Source of the DNA: Psychrobacter sp. Pi2-52
Lineage (GTDB): Bacteria > Pseudomonadota > Gammaproteobacteria > Pseudomonadales > Moraxellaceae
NCBI RefSeq assembly: GCF_904846705.1
Contig: NZ_CAJHBS010000011.1
Coordinates: forward strand, 40,904-104,903
Reading direction: 5' to 3'
DNA length: 64,000 nucleotides
Shown piece after piece: positions 55,849 to 63,924 of the stretch (position 1 is its first letter; every line of letters starts with the position of its first letter). The position numbers and the translations under genes were made by a program. A model generated the notes under the pieces. The model saw only the letters and a list, made by a program, of their open reading frames with translations, made no database searches and had not been told where the DNA came from.

Positions 55849-57288
55849 ATGAGTATTCAACAGCTAGAAACGGATTATCTAATCATTGGTAGTGGCGCGG
55901 TGGGCATGGCTTTTGCCGACGTACTACTTACAGAGACCGATGCTAATATCATTATCGTCGATAAACATCATAAGCCAGGTGGTCATTGGAACGATGCCTA
56001 TTCGTTTGTCACACTGCATCAGCCATCGTCTTTTTATGGTGTTAGCTCACGTGAGCTTTGCGGCGGTATGATTGATAAGATTGGTTTAAATAAAGGCTTA
56101 TCCGAGCTGGCATCAGGTGCAGAAGTCATGTCGTACTTTGATAAAGTCATGAAGCACACGTTTTTACCAAGTGGCCGCGTGAAATACTTCCCGATGTGTG
56201 AGTACAAAGGCGACGGCAAGTTTTCATCGTTGCTGTCTGATACTAGCTATGAGGTTAAGGTCAATAAGAAAATCATTGACGGTACTTATTTCAAAACCTC
56301 AGTACCAGCGACCCATACCCCAAACTTTGAGATTGCTAAAGGTGTTAAGTTTGGCCCGCTAAATGATTTACCGAGTTTAAGTAAACCTCGTGACGGTTAC
56401 GTGATTATCGGTGGTGGTAAAACAGGTATTGACGCGGTTTTATGGTTACTAGAAAACCAAATTGACCCAGATCATATTACATGGATTATGCCAAGAGATG
56501 CTTGGCTAATCGATCGTAAAAACACCCAACCCTCTCGTGATTTTTTCACCCATACTATTGGAGCACAGGCCACTCAGGCAGAAGCGATTGCTGAAGCTAA
56601 AAACATCGAAGACCTGTTTAATCGTTTAGAAAAAGGCGGCGTATTAATGCGTATTGATCCAAATGTACGCCCGCAAATGTTCCATGGCGCTACCATTAGC
56701 AGTGAAGAGCTCAAGCAGTTACGCCGTGTTAAAAACATTGTACGTAAAGGTCGCGTGACCCGCTTAGATACTGACAAGATTTATTTTGGTGAGGACAGCA
56801 TTTCTACCACCCCCAACACCATGCATATCGACTGCTCTGCACGGGCAGTACCAGTGACAGAGACGTACGATGTATTCAAAGGTGATACCGTGGTGGTGCA
56901 AACCGTACGTACCTATCAACCTGTATTTAGTGCCGCATTTATCGCCCACATCGAGGCCAATTACGATGACGAAATTGTCAAAAATGAGTTGTGCCAAGTG
57001 GTGCCAATTCCAAATCATGATACGGACTTTTTGGTTGGCCTTGTTAAACAAATGCAGAATCAGATGCGTTGGTCAAAGGAGCCTGTGCTACGTGAATGGA
57101 TGATCAACAATCGCTTAGATGGCTTCACCAAATTGGTACGAGCCAGCGAGGACATGCCACCTGAAGAGCTTGCTATTCTTAAGCGTCTAAAAGAAGCAGG
57201 ACCAAAAGCCGCTGCAAACATGCCTAAGCTCATGAGTGAAATCATGCAAATTACGGCAGCGCGTCAAGCCAAAACTGCTAATGCTTAA
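55849..57288 (+). CDS. FAD/NAD(P)-dependent flavin monooxygenase-like protein
   Basis: A 479-aa flavoprotein from the ATG at 55849 (AAGGA upstream); a longer in-frame start at 55807 is less likely. FAD-binding GxGxxG lies in YLIIGSGAVGMAFADVLL, followed by a GGHWNDAYSFVTLHQPSSFY motif. A second dinucleotide fold, YVIIGGGKTGIDAVLWLL, is near residue 185. This two-fold layout is that of flavin monooxygenase or ferredoxin-reductase-like enzymes; the substrate is unknown. It is paired with the DUF2855 gene 33 bases downstream and probably repressed by the divergent TetR protein. Confidence 0.85.
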   Translation: MSIQQLETDYLIIGSGAVGMAFADVLLTETDANIIIVDKHHKPGGHWNDAYSFVTLHQPSSFYGVSSRELCGGMIDKIGLNKGLSELASGAEVMSYFDKVMKHTFLPSGRVKYFPMCEYKGDGKFSSLLSDTSYEVKVNKKIIDGTYFKTSVPATHTPNFEIAKGVKFGPLNDLPSLSKPRDGYVIIGGGKTGIDAVLWLLENQIDPDHITWIMPRDAWLIDRKNTQPSRDFFTHTIGAQATQAEAIAEAKNIEDLFNRLEKGGVLMRIDPNVRPQMFHGATISSEELKQLRRVKNIVRKGRVTRLDTDKIYFGEDSISTTPNTMHIDCSARAVPVTETYDVFKGDTVVVQTVRTYQPVFSAAFIAHIEANYDDEIVKNELCQVVPIPNHDTDFLVGLVKQMQNQMRWSKEPVLREWMINNRLDGFTKLVRASEDMPPEELAILKRLKEAGPKAAANMPKLMSEIMQITAARQAKTANA

Positions 57289-57321
57289 TCTGATAACTAT
57301 AAAATAAAAAAGGAAATAATT

Positions 57322-58422
57322 ATGCAAGAATTTCAGACCAATAAAGCAAACTTAACCCAAGCTCGCCTGCAAGAGACGCCTGCACATACCCTAGGCAATG
57401 GCGAAGTACGTGTCAAAGTCGACCGCTTTGCCTTTACCGCCAACAACATTACTTATGCAGTCATGGGTGACCAATTACGCTATTGGCAGTTTTTTCCGCC
57501 AAATGGTGACGAGCCTGAAAAATGGGGCATCATTCCAGTCTGGGGATTTGGCGATGTGATCGAATCAAATAGTGATACATTACCTGTTGGTGAGCGCTTA
57601 TTCGGTTACTTCCCGCCCGCCAATGAATTAATCATAACACCCAAGCGAGTCACCCAAACCAGTTTACTTGATGGTAGTGTCCATCGTGCCGAGCTACCAC
57701 CCGGTTATAATTTATACCAGCGCGTCAATCATGAACGAGGCTATGACCGCGCTCATGACGATCAGCGTATGCTGTTGTTCGTATTGCACCTGACCTCATT
57801 TTGCTTACATGATCTATTGAAGGGTAATGATTGGTTTGGTGCAGAGCAAGTGTTGATTATCAGTGCCTCTAGTAAAACCAGTATCGGCCTAGCCTATGGC
57901 CTCGCTGATGATAAAGACGCGCCGCACGTTATCGGCCTCACATCAAACCGTCATGTAGATTTTGTTCAGTCAATTGACGCTTATGACAGTGTGCTTAGCT
58001 ATGACACGCTTGAGCAAATTGATGCAGCTAAGCCGACAGTTATTGTCGATATGTCGGCCAATACTGACGTGCTCAGCCGTCTACATAAGCACTTAGGCGA
58101 TAACATGCGCTATACCAGCAATGTCGGCCTTACGCACTGGGACGAGCCACGTCATGCCGAAGGTATCATTCAAGAACGTAGCCAGCAGTTTTTTGCGCCC
58201 AGTCATGTACAGCAACGTATGAAAGAATGGGGCCCTGAAGAGTTCAATAAACGCTCTATGCACTACATCATGAATAGCACTGCAAAAACTAGTGCGTGGT
58301 TAAAGATTCAGGAGCTTGATGGAGTCAGTGACTTACTAGAGGTTTATAAAGATATCTGCGAAGGTAAGATAGCCGCTGACGAAGGTTTGGTAGTCGTCAT
58401 GGGTGACAATGAAAGAAACTAG
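57322..58422 (+). CDS. DUF2855 family protein
   Basis: A 366-aa DUF2855 protein, resembling a medium-chain dehydrogenase/reductase without visible zinc ligands. Family stretches include NNITYAVMGDQLRYWQFFPP, GIIPVWGFGDVIES and VGERLFGYFPPANELI; a Rossmann-like region, ASSKTSIGLAYGLADD, follows near residue 190. AAGGAAAT precedes the ATG. It forms an operon with the monooxygenase-like gene and is followed by a terminator. Reaction unknown. Confidence 0.85.
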   Translation: MQEFQTNKANLTQARLQETPAHTLGNGEVRVKVDRFAFTANNITYAVMGDQLRYWQFFPPNGDEPEKWGIIPVWGFGDVIESNSDTLPVGERLFGYFPPANELIITPKRVTQTSLLDGSVHRAELPPGYNLYQRVNHERGYDRAHDDQRMLLFVLHLTSFCLHDLLKGNDWFGAEQVLIISASSKTSIGLAYGLADDKDAPHVIGLTSNRHVDFVQSIDAYDSVLSYDTLEQIDAAKPTVIVDMSANTDVLSRLHKHLGDNMRYTSNVGLTHWDEPRHAEGIIQERSQQFFAPSHVQQRMKEWGPEEFNKRSMHYIMNSTAKTSAWLKIQELDGVSDLLEVYKDICEGKIAADEGLVVVMGDNERN

Positions 58423-58480
58423 GCTATAAAAGTCTGACTATAAAATTTATCGACTATTTGTCATTAACAAAATAAAAATT

Positions 58481-58521
58481 AAAAAGCAGAGAGCCTATTC
58501 AGTAAGCTCTCTGCTTTTTTT
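58481..58521 (+). terminator. Terminator after the DUF2855 gene
   Basis: AAAAAGCAGAGAGC and GCTCTCTGCTTTTTTT flank an 11-base loop. It ends the monooxygenase-DUF2855 operon and also separates it from the minus-strand esterase gene. Confidence 0.85.
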
Positions 58522-58597
58522 GCACGTTATACACTGACTACAGACAGACACCTTACTCATAACTTTTAAACTTAAAAACTGTAGTTTACATTGCGGT

Positions 58598-59236
58598 CTA
58601 GCGTACCCACCCTTCGTCTTTTAGATAATCATGCAACCCTTCAGCGAACTGTCTATAGCCTGCAGCATTGGCATGAATTTTATCAGACTTTAGAGCCTCA
58701 TCTGATAGTACAGTGGACCAACCATCAGAATACAGAGGTATGCCTTCAGCTTCCGCAATATCTTCATACAATGGATTATCACTTGCCTTTCCAAATAATG
58801 CACTGGTACTAAGATGCGGCTCAGCGATTAGGACAACATCAATATTGTTGGATTGTAAGGTGTCTATAGTCGCGATGATATTAGCCCGCGTCGTATCAGG
58901 CGCAATGCGCTGCAATACATCATTACCACCCACACCCAGTAAAACTAAATCTGGGTTTTGCTTAGTGATCTCATTCACTCGAGTCAGTACATCTGCAGAA
59001 GTATCACCATTGACCCCCGCATTAACAACGTTCCATTTGCTTAGCTCTGCTAGCACCGTAGGATACGCTGTTTCAGGATTTGCGCCATAACCATAGGTTA
59101 GAGAGTCGCCAAGTGCGACCACTGTGCTACCAGCGGGCAAGATATCTTGTTGTGGTTCGCTACCGCAGCCAGTCACACTGATAGCCGCTGACAACCCTAT
59201 ACCTGCCAGCATTAAAAACCTACCACGTAGCTTCAT
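58598..59236 (-). CDS. GDSL/SGNH esterase lipoprotein (TesA-like)
   Basis: A 212-aa SGNH hydrolase. The lipobox SVTGC gives Cys24. Block I is VALGDSLTYGYG with Ser45, block II is NAGVNGDT, block III is LLGVGGNDVL and block V is DKIHANAAGYRQF. It resembles the periplasmic TesA/arylesterase group, but with a lipid anchor. It hydrolyses acyl esters; the natural substrate is unknown. Convergent with the DUF2855 operon. Confidence 0.9.
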   Translation of the reverse strand: MKLRGRFLMLAGIGLSAAISVTGCGSEPQQDILPAGSTVVALGDSLTYGYGANPETAYPTVLAELSKWNVVNAGVNGDTSADVLTRVNEITKQNPDLVLLGVGGNDVLQRIAPDTTRANIIATIDTLQSNNIDVVLIAEPHLSTSALFGKASDNPLYEDIAEAEGIPLYSDGWSTVLSDEALKSDKIHANAAGYRQFAEGLHDYLKDEGWVR

Positions 59237-59457
59237 GTCTTCTCTCCTCCTGTTTTTATTGAGTTAAACTTATTGGAATTAGGTTCAAGTTTTTAAAAAT
59301 CTATTATTTAACTCTTGTTGTATATTGCTCAGTAACCGTTGTATAGTCCATACAGGAGATAGACTACCTGTTGGGCGCAGTACAAGTGCTACTCTACTTA
59401 GCATAGACAGTGTATTCATCATAAAGTATAACTTTACCAAGGATACGTGAGGTATTT

Positions 59458-61809
59458 ATGAATAAAACAGCATCTCAAAGTCAGTCTAAGGATGGAAACC
59501 CAGACAAAGAAAAAACTGCAAATCAAAATCAGAGTCAATCCATCAAAGTGCCCAATGATAATACTAAAAGTCCAGCGGCAACACCGACCGAAGATACCTT
59601 AATAAAAGACATTTTAGAAAAACCTGAGCAAAAACCACAAAGTTTTGATGAATTGCAGATAAGTAAGGGTAAGTATCGTCCCGTTGCAAAAGCCGTTGGT
59701 CATTGGCTTGATAACATCAACATGGATGCCCTTAATTATCTAAACGAACAAGCCGAAAATATCTTTTATCGTAAAGGGGTCACCTTTACCGTCTATAGCG
59801 ATGCCAAAAACATCGAGCGTATGATTCCGTTTGATATCATTCCACGCATTATTGCCGCAAGCGAATGGAAACAAATAGAAGCAGGCTGTAAACAGCGTAT
59901 CACCGCTCTCAATGCATTCTTACATGATATTTACCATGACCAAGCCATCATGAAGGCAGATATTGTACCTGCCAGCTACGTCTATGCCAGTGGCTGCTAT
60001 GAGCCATGGATGATGGGCATTGAGCTCGACAAACCTATTTATTCGCACATCAGCGGTATTGATTTGATTCGAGACGAGACAGGTAAATTTTGTGTGTTAG
60101 AGGATAACCTGCGTACCCCCTCAGGCGTCTCATATATGCTTGAGAGTCGCAATATATCAGAAACGCTCTTGGCTGATATATTTTCTGACACGCCTATTAT
60201 GGGCATCAGTGATTATCCCCACCGTCTCAAAGCCTGTCTTGCTAGCTCAACATCCAAATATGATCCACAAGTCGTCATTTTAACGCCAGGTCGCTTTAAT
60301 AGTGCCTATTATGAGCATGCTTTCTTAGCACATGAGATGAATGTACCACTCGTCCATGGGTATGATTTGGTCGTTGAGGATAGCAAAGTCTATATGCAAG
60401 GCATTCGCGGCAAGGTACAAGTCGATGTGATCTACCGCCGCATTGATGATCCATATATTGATCCGTTAGCCTTTAAATCTGACTCCATATTGGGTGTATC
60501 AGGGCTAATGAGTGCTTATCGTGCTGGTAACGTGGTGATTGTTAACGCCCCAGGTACGGGCGTGGCCGATGATAAGAGTTTATATCCTTTTGTACCAGAT
60601 ATGATTAAATTCTATTTAAATGAAGAGCCTATCTTACCTAATATCGAGACATACCAGTGCCGTAAGCCTGACGATCTCAAATATGTGCTCGATAATCTAG
60701 ACAAGCTGGTAGTAAAAGAAACGCAGGGCTCAGGCGGCTACGGGATGCTTATTGGTCCGACATCAACCAAAAAAGAAATCGAAGAATATCGCCTGCGCTT
60801 GCTTGAAAACCCAGCCGGCTTTATTGCCCAGCCGACTATCTCATTATCTACCAATCCTACTGCCGTAAGCGATGGTATCGCACCGCGTCATATTGACTTG
60901 CGTCCCTTTATCCTTAGTCATGGTGATGGCACAGTAGATATTGTACCCGGTGGTCTGACACGAGTGGCCATGGTTGAAGGCTCTTTGGTCGTCAATTCGT
61001 CACAAGGCGGCGGTATCAAAGACACTTGGATTATTGATGACAGTGATTTAGACAGCCAGCAAACCGACAAGTGCTCGCCTTTATCATCAATAGGGGTCAA
61101 TGCTTCAGGGCACGCAAACTACTATGATCGCGTCCAACCCTTAGAAACAGGTTACGAGAGTTTAGATGATGCGCCCATGATACTGCTACTCTCTACCGCC
61201 AGTCACTTAATATGGCTAGGCCGATATAGTGAGCGTCTGTATTACTACGACGATGTTATGAAACAACTCATCAAAGGCGATCTTAAAAAATCACAGATTA
61301 GGCATTTAATCAGTCACTTGGGGTTTGCCGTTGATGGTGAAGTGTCACTGACCACCATGAAGGCACAAATGATGGCTGATTTGGAACAAAACATCATACC
61401 CAATATCGTGCAATCGATTGAGGACAATGTTCAAGAGGCCAAAGGTGTTATTGGTAAAGATACCGCTGAGCTATATAACTTGATCAAGCGTTTATCAAGT
61501 GCTGGCACGTATCGAGCGGCCACCTTGCAGCTACACGCGTGTAACGCTGCGATGAAACAAGAAAATCCGACAGTGACTTGCTTCTGGCAATTAGGGCGTC
61601 ACTTTGAGCAGCTTGAGCGTGCCGTCTTGTTGGGAGAGGATTCAACAGAGGTCAGTTTTGAATTCAGACACTGGATTAATGAGTTGCCGGAGAACACGCG
61701 CTGGCGTGAGCTTATCCGCTTGACCAACCAGATGATCAGGTCAAAGAAATTTAGTGATTTTGCGCTGATTAGCAAAGAGTTCAATCTCATATTGCGTCAA
61801 GGTGTATAG
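59458..61809 (+). CDS. Circularly permuted ATP-grasp fused to alpha-E domain
   Basis: A 783-aa two-domain protein. Residues about 1-60 are low-complexity. Residues about 65-540 are the circularly permuted type 2 ATP-grasp ligase (GVTFTVYSDAKNIERMIPFD, CVLEDNLRTPSGVSYMLESR, QGIRGKVQVDVIYRRIDD, ETQGSGGYGMLIGP). From about 575 an alpha-E domain follows (ILLLSTASHLIWLGRYSERL, TCFWQLGRHFEQLERAVLLG). The two halves are separate genes in many bacteria. Such ligases with alpha-E, transglutaminase and Anbu genes form a predicted peptide-synthesis and cleavage system; the product is unknown. GTGAGG precedes the ATG. It heads a three-gene operon. Confidence 0.88.
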   Translation: MNKTASQSQSKDGNPDKEKTANQNQSQSIKVPNDNTKSPAATPTEDTLIKDILEKPEQKPQSFDELQISKGKYRPVAKAVGHWLDNINMDALNYLNEQAENIFYRKGVTFTVYSDAKNIERMIPFDIIPRIIAASEWKQIEAGCKQRITALNAFLHDIYHDQAIMKADIVPASYVYASGCYEPWMMGIELDKPIYSHISGIDLIRDETGKFCVLEDNLRTPSGVSYMLESRNISETLLADIFSDTPIMGISDYPHRLKACLASSTSKYDPQVVILTPGRFNSAYYEHAFLAHEMNVPLVHGYDLVVEDSKVYMQGIRGKVQVDVIYRRIDDPYIDPLAFKSDSILGVSGLMSAYRAGNVVIVNAPGTGVADDKSLYPFVPDMIKFYLNEEPILPNIETYQCRKPDDLKYVLDNLDKLVVKETQGSGGYGMLIGPTSTKKEIEEYRLRLLENPAGFIAQPTISLSTNPTAVSDGIAPRHIDLRPFILSHGDGTVDIVPGGLTRVAMVEGSLVVNSSQGGGIKDTWIIDDSDLDSQQTDKCSPLSSIGVNASGHANYYDRVQPLETGYESLDDAPMILLLSTASHLIWLGRYSERLYYYDDVMKQLIKGDLKKSQIRHLISHLGFAVDGEVSLTTMKAQMMADLEQNIIPNIVQSIEDNVQEAKGVIGKDTAELYNLIKRLSSAGTYRAATLQLHACNAAMKQENPTVTCFWQLGRHFEQLERAVLLGEDSTEVSFEFRHWINELPENTRWRELIRLTNQMIRSKKFSDFALISKEFNLILRQGV

Positions 61810-61895
61810 AAGGTGTCTAGCCAAAAACCAATAACAATGGCTCATGAGACATATGGAATAAACAGAAAATAGAAAGATGCTATAAGGAAAATGCC

Positions 61896-62681
61896 ATGAA
61901 ACTTCAAATCAGTCACCAAACCAACTATTATTACGATGAGCTGGCGCAGCGCAGTGTACAGTATATACGCATGACCCCCATGCAAATGCCGCACCAGACC
62001 ATTCATAAATGGGATGTGATGCTCCCTAAAGTGGCGACCAACCAAAAGGACGGCTTTGGTAATGCATGGCTCACGCTCAGTCGTAACGAGGCACATAACA
62101 ACTTACAAATGCAGGCGTCAGGTATCGTTGAGATCAATACCGAAACCGAACGTTTAGAGGATATGGATCATGTTCCCTACTTGCTATTTACCGTACAAAC
62201 CCCGTTGACCAAATGCTCACAAGAGATGCGAGAATTCGCAGCGCCGTATCTAAAAACGCCTACTCATGACAGCCTAAAGGCGATGGCGAATGCCCTTATT
62301 ATGAAAATGCCTTTTGTTAAAGACGTCACGCATGTGGGTACGACCGCTGCTGAAGCGTTTGCGACAAGTGCCGGTGTGTGCCAAGACCATACGCATGTAT
62401 TTTTAAGTATCTTGCGCGATCAACAAATTCCAGCCCGTTATGTGTCTGGTTATCTGTATGACGATACCGAAAATCACATGGCCAGTCACGCATGGGCTGA
62501 GGTTTGGCTGGATGGTTACTGGTATACTTTTGATATCTCAAATCAGGCATTTACCCCAAACTCACATGTGTATGTGGCTATTGGGCGAGACTATCTAGAT
62601 ACGGCGCCTGTTCGCGGCGTGCGTATGGGTGGTGGTTATGAAAATCTTTACAGTTTGGTATTAGTCAAAAAGCTATCATAG
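61896..62681 (+). CDS. Transglutaminase-like cysteine peptidase
   Basis: A 261-aa protein of the bacterial transglutaminase-like superfamily with the N-terminal beta domain (MKLQISHQTNYYYDELAQRS). The triad is visible: Cys in TSAGVCQDHTHVFLSILRDQ, His in ASHAWAEVWLDGYWY, Asp in TFDISN. It is likely a peptidase rather than a cross-linker. AAGGAAAA precedes the ATG. It is 86 bases after the ATP-grasp fusion and directly before the Anbu gene. Confidence 0.9.
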   Translation: MKLQISHQTNYYYDELAQRSVQYIRMTPMQMPHQTIHKWDVMLPKVATNQKDGFGNAWLTLSRNEAHNNLQMQASGIVEINTETERLEDMDHVPYLLFTVQTPLTKCSQEMREFAAPYLKTPTHDSLKAMANALIMKMPFVKDVTHVGTTAAEAFATSAGVCQDHTHVFLSILRDQQIPARYVSGYLYDDTENHMASHAWAEVWLDGYWYTFDISNQAFTPNSHVYVAIGRDYLDTAPVRGVRMGGGYENLYSLVLVKKLS

Positions 62682-62723
62682 CGTTTGCTATTTTTTATTA
62701 CGTTTATTCATCAAGGGTATCTT

Positions 62724-63464
62724 ATGACTTATTGTGCTGCCATTCGTCTAAAAGACGGTATGGTCTTTGCCAGTGACACGCGCACGAATGCCGGTGTTGA
62801 TCACATATCGACATTCAGAAAGTTGTATCAATACGGCGTTGAGGGTGAGCGCTTTATGGTATTACAGACAGCTGGCAGCTTAGCGACATCGCAGGCAGTG
62901 TTCAATAAACTACAAAGCGACATTGACCAGCGTGCTGAGAGTAACCTCAATACAGTAGCGACGTTGTTTGATGCGGCGCAAATGGTTGGTGAATGTATGC
63001 GTGATGTTATGAATCATGCAAAAGCAGTCGCTAACTCTACTCGCGATGGTGCCTTTACCAGCTCGTTTATGCTTGGTGGTCAAATCAAAGGACAGCCACC
63101 TGAGCTATACCTGATTTATCCTGAAGGCAATTGCATCAAAGCCACTGAAGATACGCCCTTCTTTCAGTTAGGCGAAAGCAAATATGGTAAGCCTATTTTG
63201 GATCGTTCTGTCAGCTATAACACGGATGTAAGACACGCGGCACGTGCGCTGATGCTATCATTTGATTCCACGATTCACTCAAACCTATCAGTCGGTATGC
63301 CGATAGATTTTGTACTTTATAACAATGACAGCCTAGCTCTGCCAAACGGCCGACGTATTGATGAGCGTGATGAATATTTTAATACCATCCGTCATCAATG
63401 GTCAGATGCGTTACGTCGCACGTTAGTTGAATTGCCTAAATGTCCTGATGGTTATTGGGGATAA
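62724..63464 (+). CDS. Anbu proteasome-like peptidase
   Basis: A 246-aa Ntn-hydrolase of the ancestral beta-subunit (Anbu) family, related to HslV and proteasome beta subunits. I start at the ATG at 62724 (AAGGG upstream), so Met is followed by Thr, the expected N-terminal nucleophile (MTYCAAIRLKDGMVFASDTR). The longer frame from 62685 would bury it. The family motif SDTRTNAG is clear. It is the last gene of the operon with the ATP-grasp fusion and transglutaminase, and is followed by a terminator. Confidence 0.9.
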   Translation: MTYCAAIRLKDGMVFASDTRTNAGVDHISTFRKLYQYGVEGERFMVLQTAGSLATSQAVFNKLQSDIDQRAESNLNTVATLFDAAQMVGECMRDVMNHAKAVANSTRDGAFTSSFMLGGQIKGQPPELYLIYPEGNCIKATEDTPFFQLGESKYGKPILDRSVSYNTDVRHAARALMLSFDSTIHSNLSVGMPIDFVLYNNDSLALPNGRRIDERDEYFNTIRHQWSDALRRTLVELPKCPDGYWG

Positions 63465-63496
63465 ATAGTTCCGTATAAAATCATATTTTCTGTACT

Positions 63497-63530
63497 AAAA
63501 AGCCCTTTGTCTATCACAAAGGGCTTTTTT
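63497..63530 (+). terminator. Terminator after the Anbu gene
   Basis: AAAAAGCCCTTTGTCTATCA then CAAAGGGCTTTTTT form a stem AAAAGCCCTTTG/CAAAGGGCTTTT with U-tracts in both directions. It ends the ATP-grasp-Anbu operon. Confidence 0.88.
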
Positions 63531-63554
63531 ATTATCAACTAATAATCAGGCAAT

Positions 63555-63598
63555 AAAAAACCGGAGTAGCGCTGAATAAACAGCCCTACTCCGGTTTT
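63555..63598 (-). terminator. Terminator downstream of the structured RNA candidate
   Basis: On the minus strand AAAACCGGAGTAG and CTACTCCGGTTTTTT form a 13-bp stem, with a further GGCTG/CAGC helix inside it and a T-run on the minus side. It lies about 38 bases past the RNA's 3' stem and would end a short transcript. Confidence 0.8.
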
Positions 63599-63635
63599 GC
63601 TTTAAAGGCCTTGAGTGCCATCATAATGATGTCAC

Positions 63636-63896
63636 ACTCAATTGTTGTGTAATCTACCTCATGACCTGGTACATGGAAGACTCACTGGACTGCACCTAGA
63701 TAAAGGCCCTAGTGCATTAGCTCAATCACGATTGCGTGATTGCGCCAGCGAGCTAATGACACTAGGGCCTTTATCTAGGTATTAGCAGGACTGAAACAGT
63801 CTTCCTTGGGTAAAATGTAATGGCTTGACTCGTGGACGACGCAACGTCGCCCCTCACCGTAAACGGTGAAACGCTAAATCTCACAACTCGTTAAGT
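63636..63896 (-). ncRNA. Structured RNA candidate with retron msr-msd layout
   Basis: Read on the minus strand. The 5' part (63887-63875), GUUGUGAGAUUUA, pairs with the 3' part (63656-63644), UAGAUUACACAAC: 12 of 13 positions, including two G-U pairs that only work on this strand. An outer helix, ACUUAA/UUGAGU (63896-63891 with 63641-63636), extends it. This would be the a1/a2 stem. Directly after a1 is TTAGC, with G at 63874 as a possible branching guanosine. Two short hairpins follow (63869-63854, TCACCG-TTTA-CGGTGA; 63852-63834, GGGCGACG-TTG-CGTCGTCC), then a very long hairpin (63805-63675), then a2 and a terminator. This order matches a retron msr-msd RNA. No reverse transcriptase follows it in the window. 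Assignment is inference. Confidence 0.5.
63675..63805. repeat. Long inverted repeat (30-bp stem, one bulge) inside the RNA candidate
   Basis: 63694-63714 pairs perfectly with 63760-63780 (21 bp), then 63715-63723 with 63750-63758 (9 bp), with only A759 bulged. A small hairpin, AATCACG-ATTG-CGTGATT (63724-63741), sits in the apical region. Outer GGAAGACT (63675-63682) pairs with AGTCTTCC (63798-63805). This is far longer than a terminator stem and has no T-tract. Confidence 0.9.
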
Positions 63897-63924
63897 TTGC
63901 CTCATAACATTTATTATTGTCAAT

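Noticed and set aside
3490..61181. ATGCGCCCAT seen at three places (about 3490, 52211 and 61175)
   Set aside because: Only three scattered copies of a 10-mer, without common context; likely chance.
63675..63805. The long hairpin as a simple transcription terminator
   Set aside because: The stem is far too long, it has no T-tract on either side, and a normal terminator already lies nearby at 63555-63598.
63636..63896. Plus-strand reading of the structured RNA
   Set aside because: On the plus strand the two wobble pairs in the end stem become mismatches, the TTAGC motif is lost and the small hairpins would follow the long one, opposite to the retron order.
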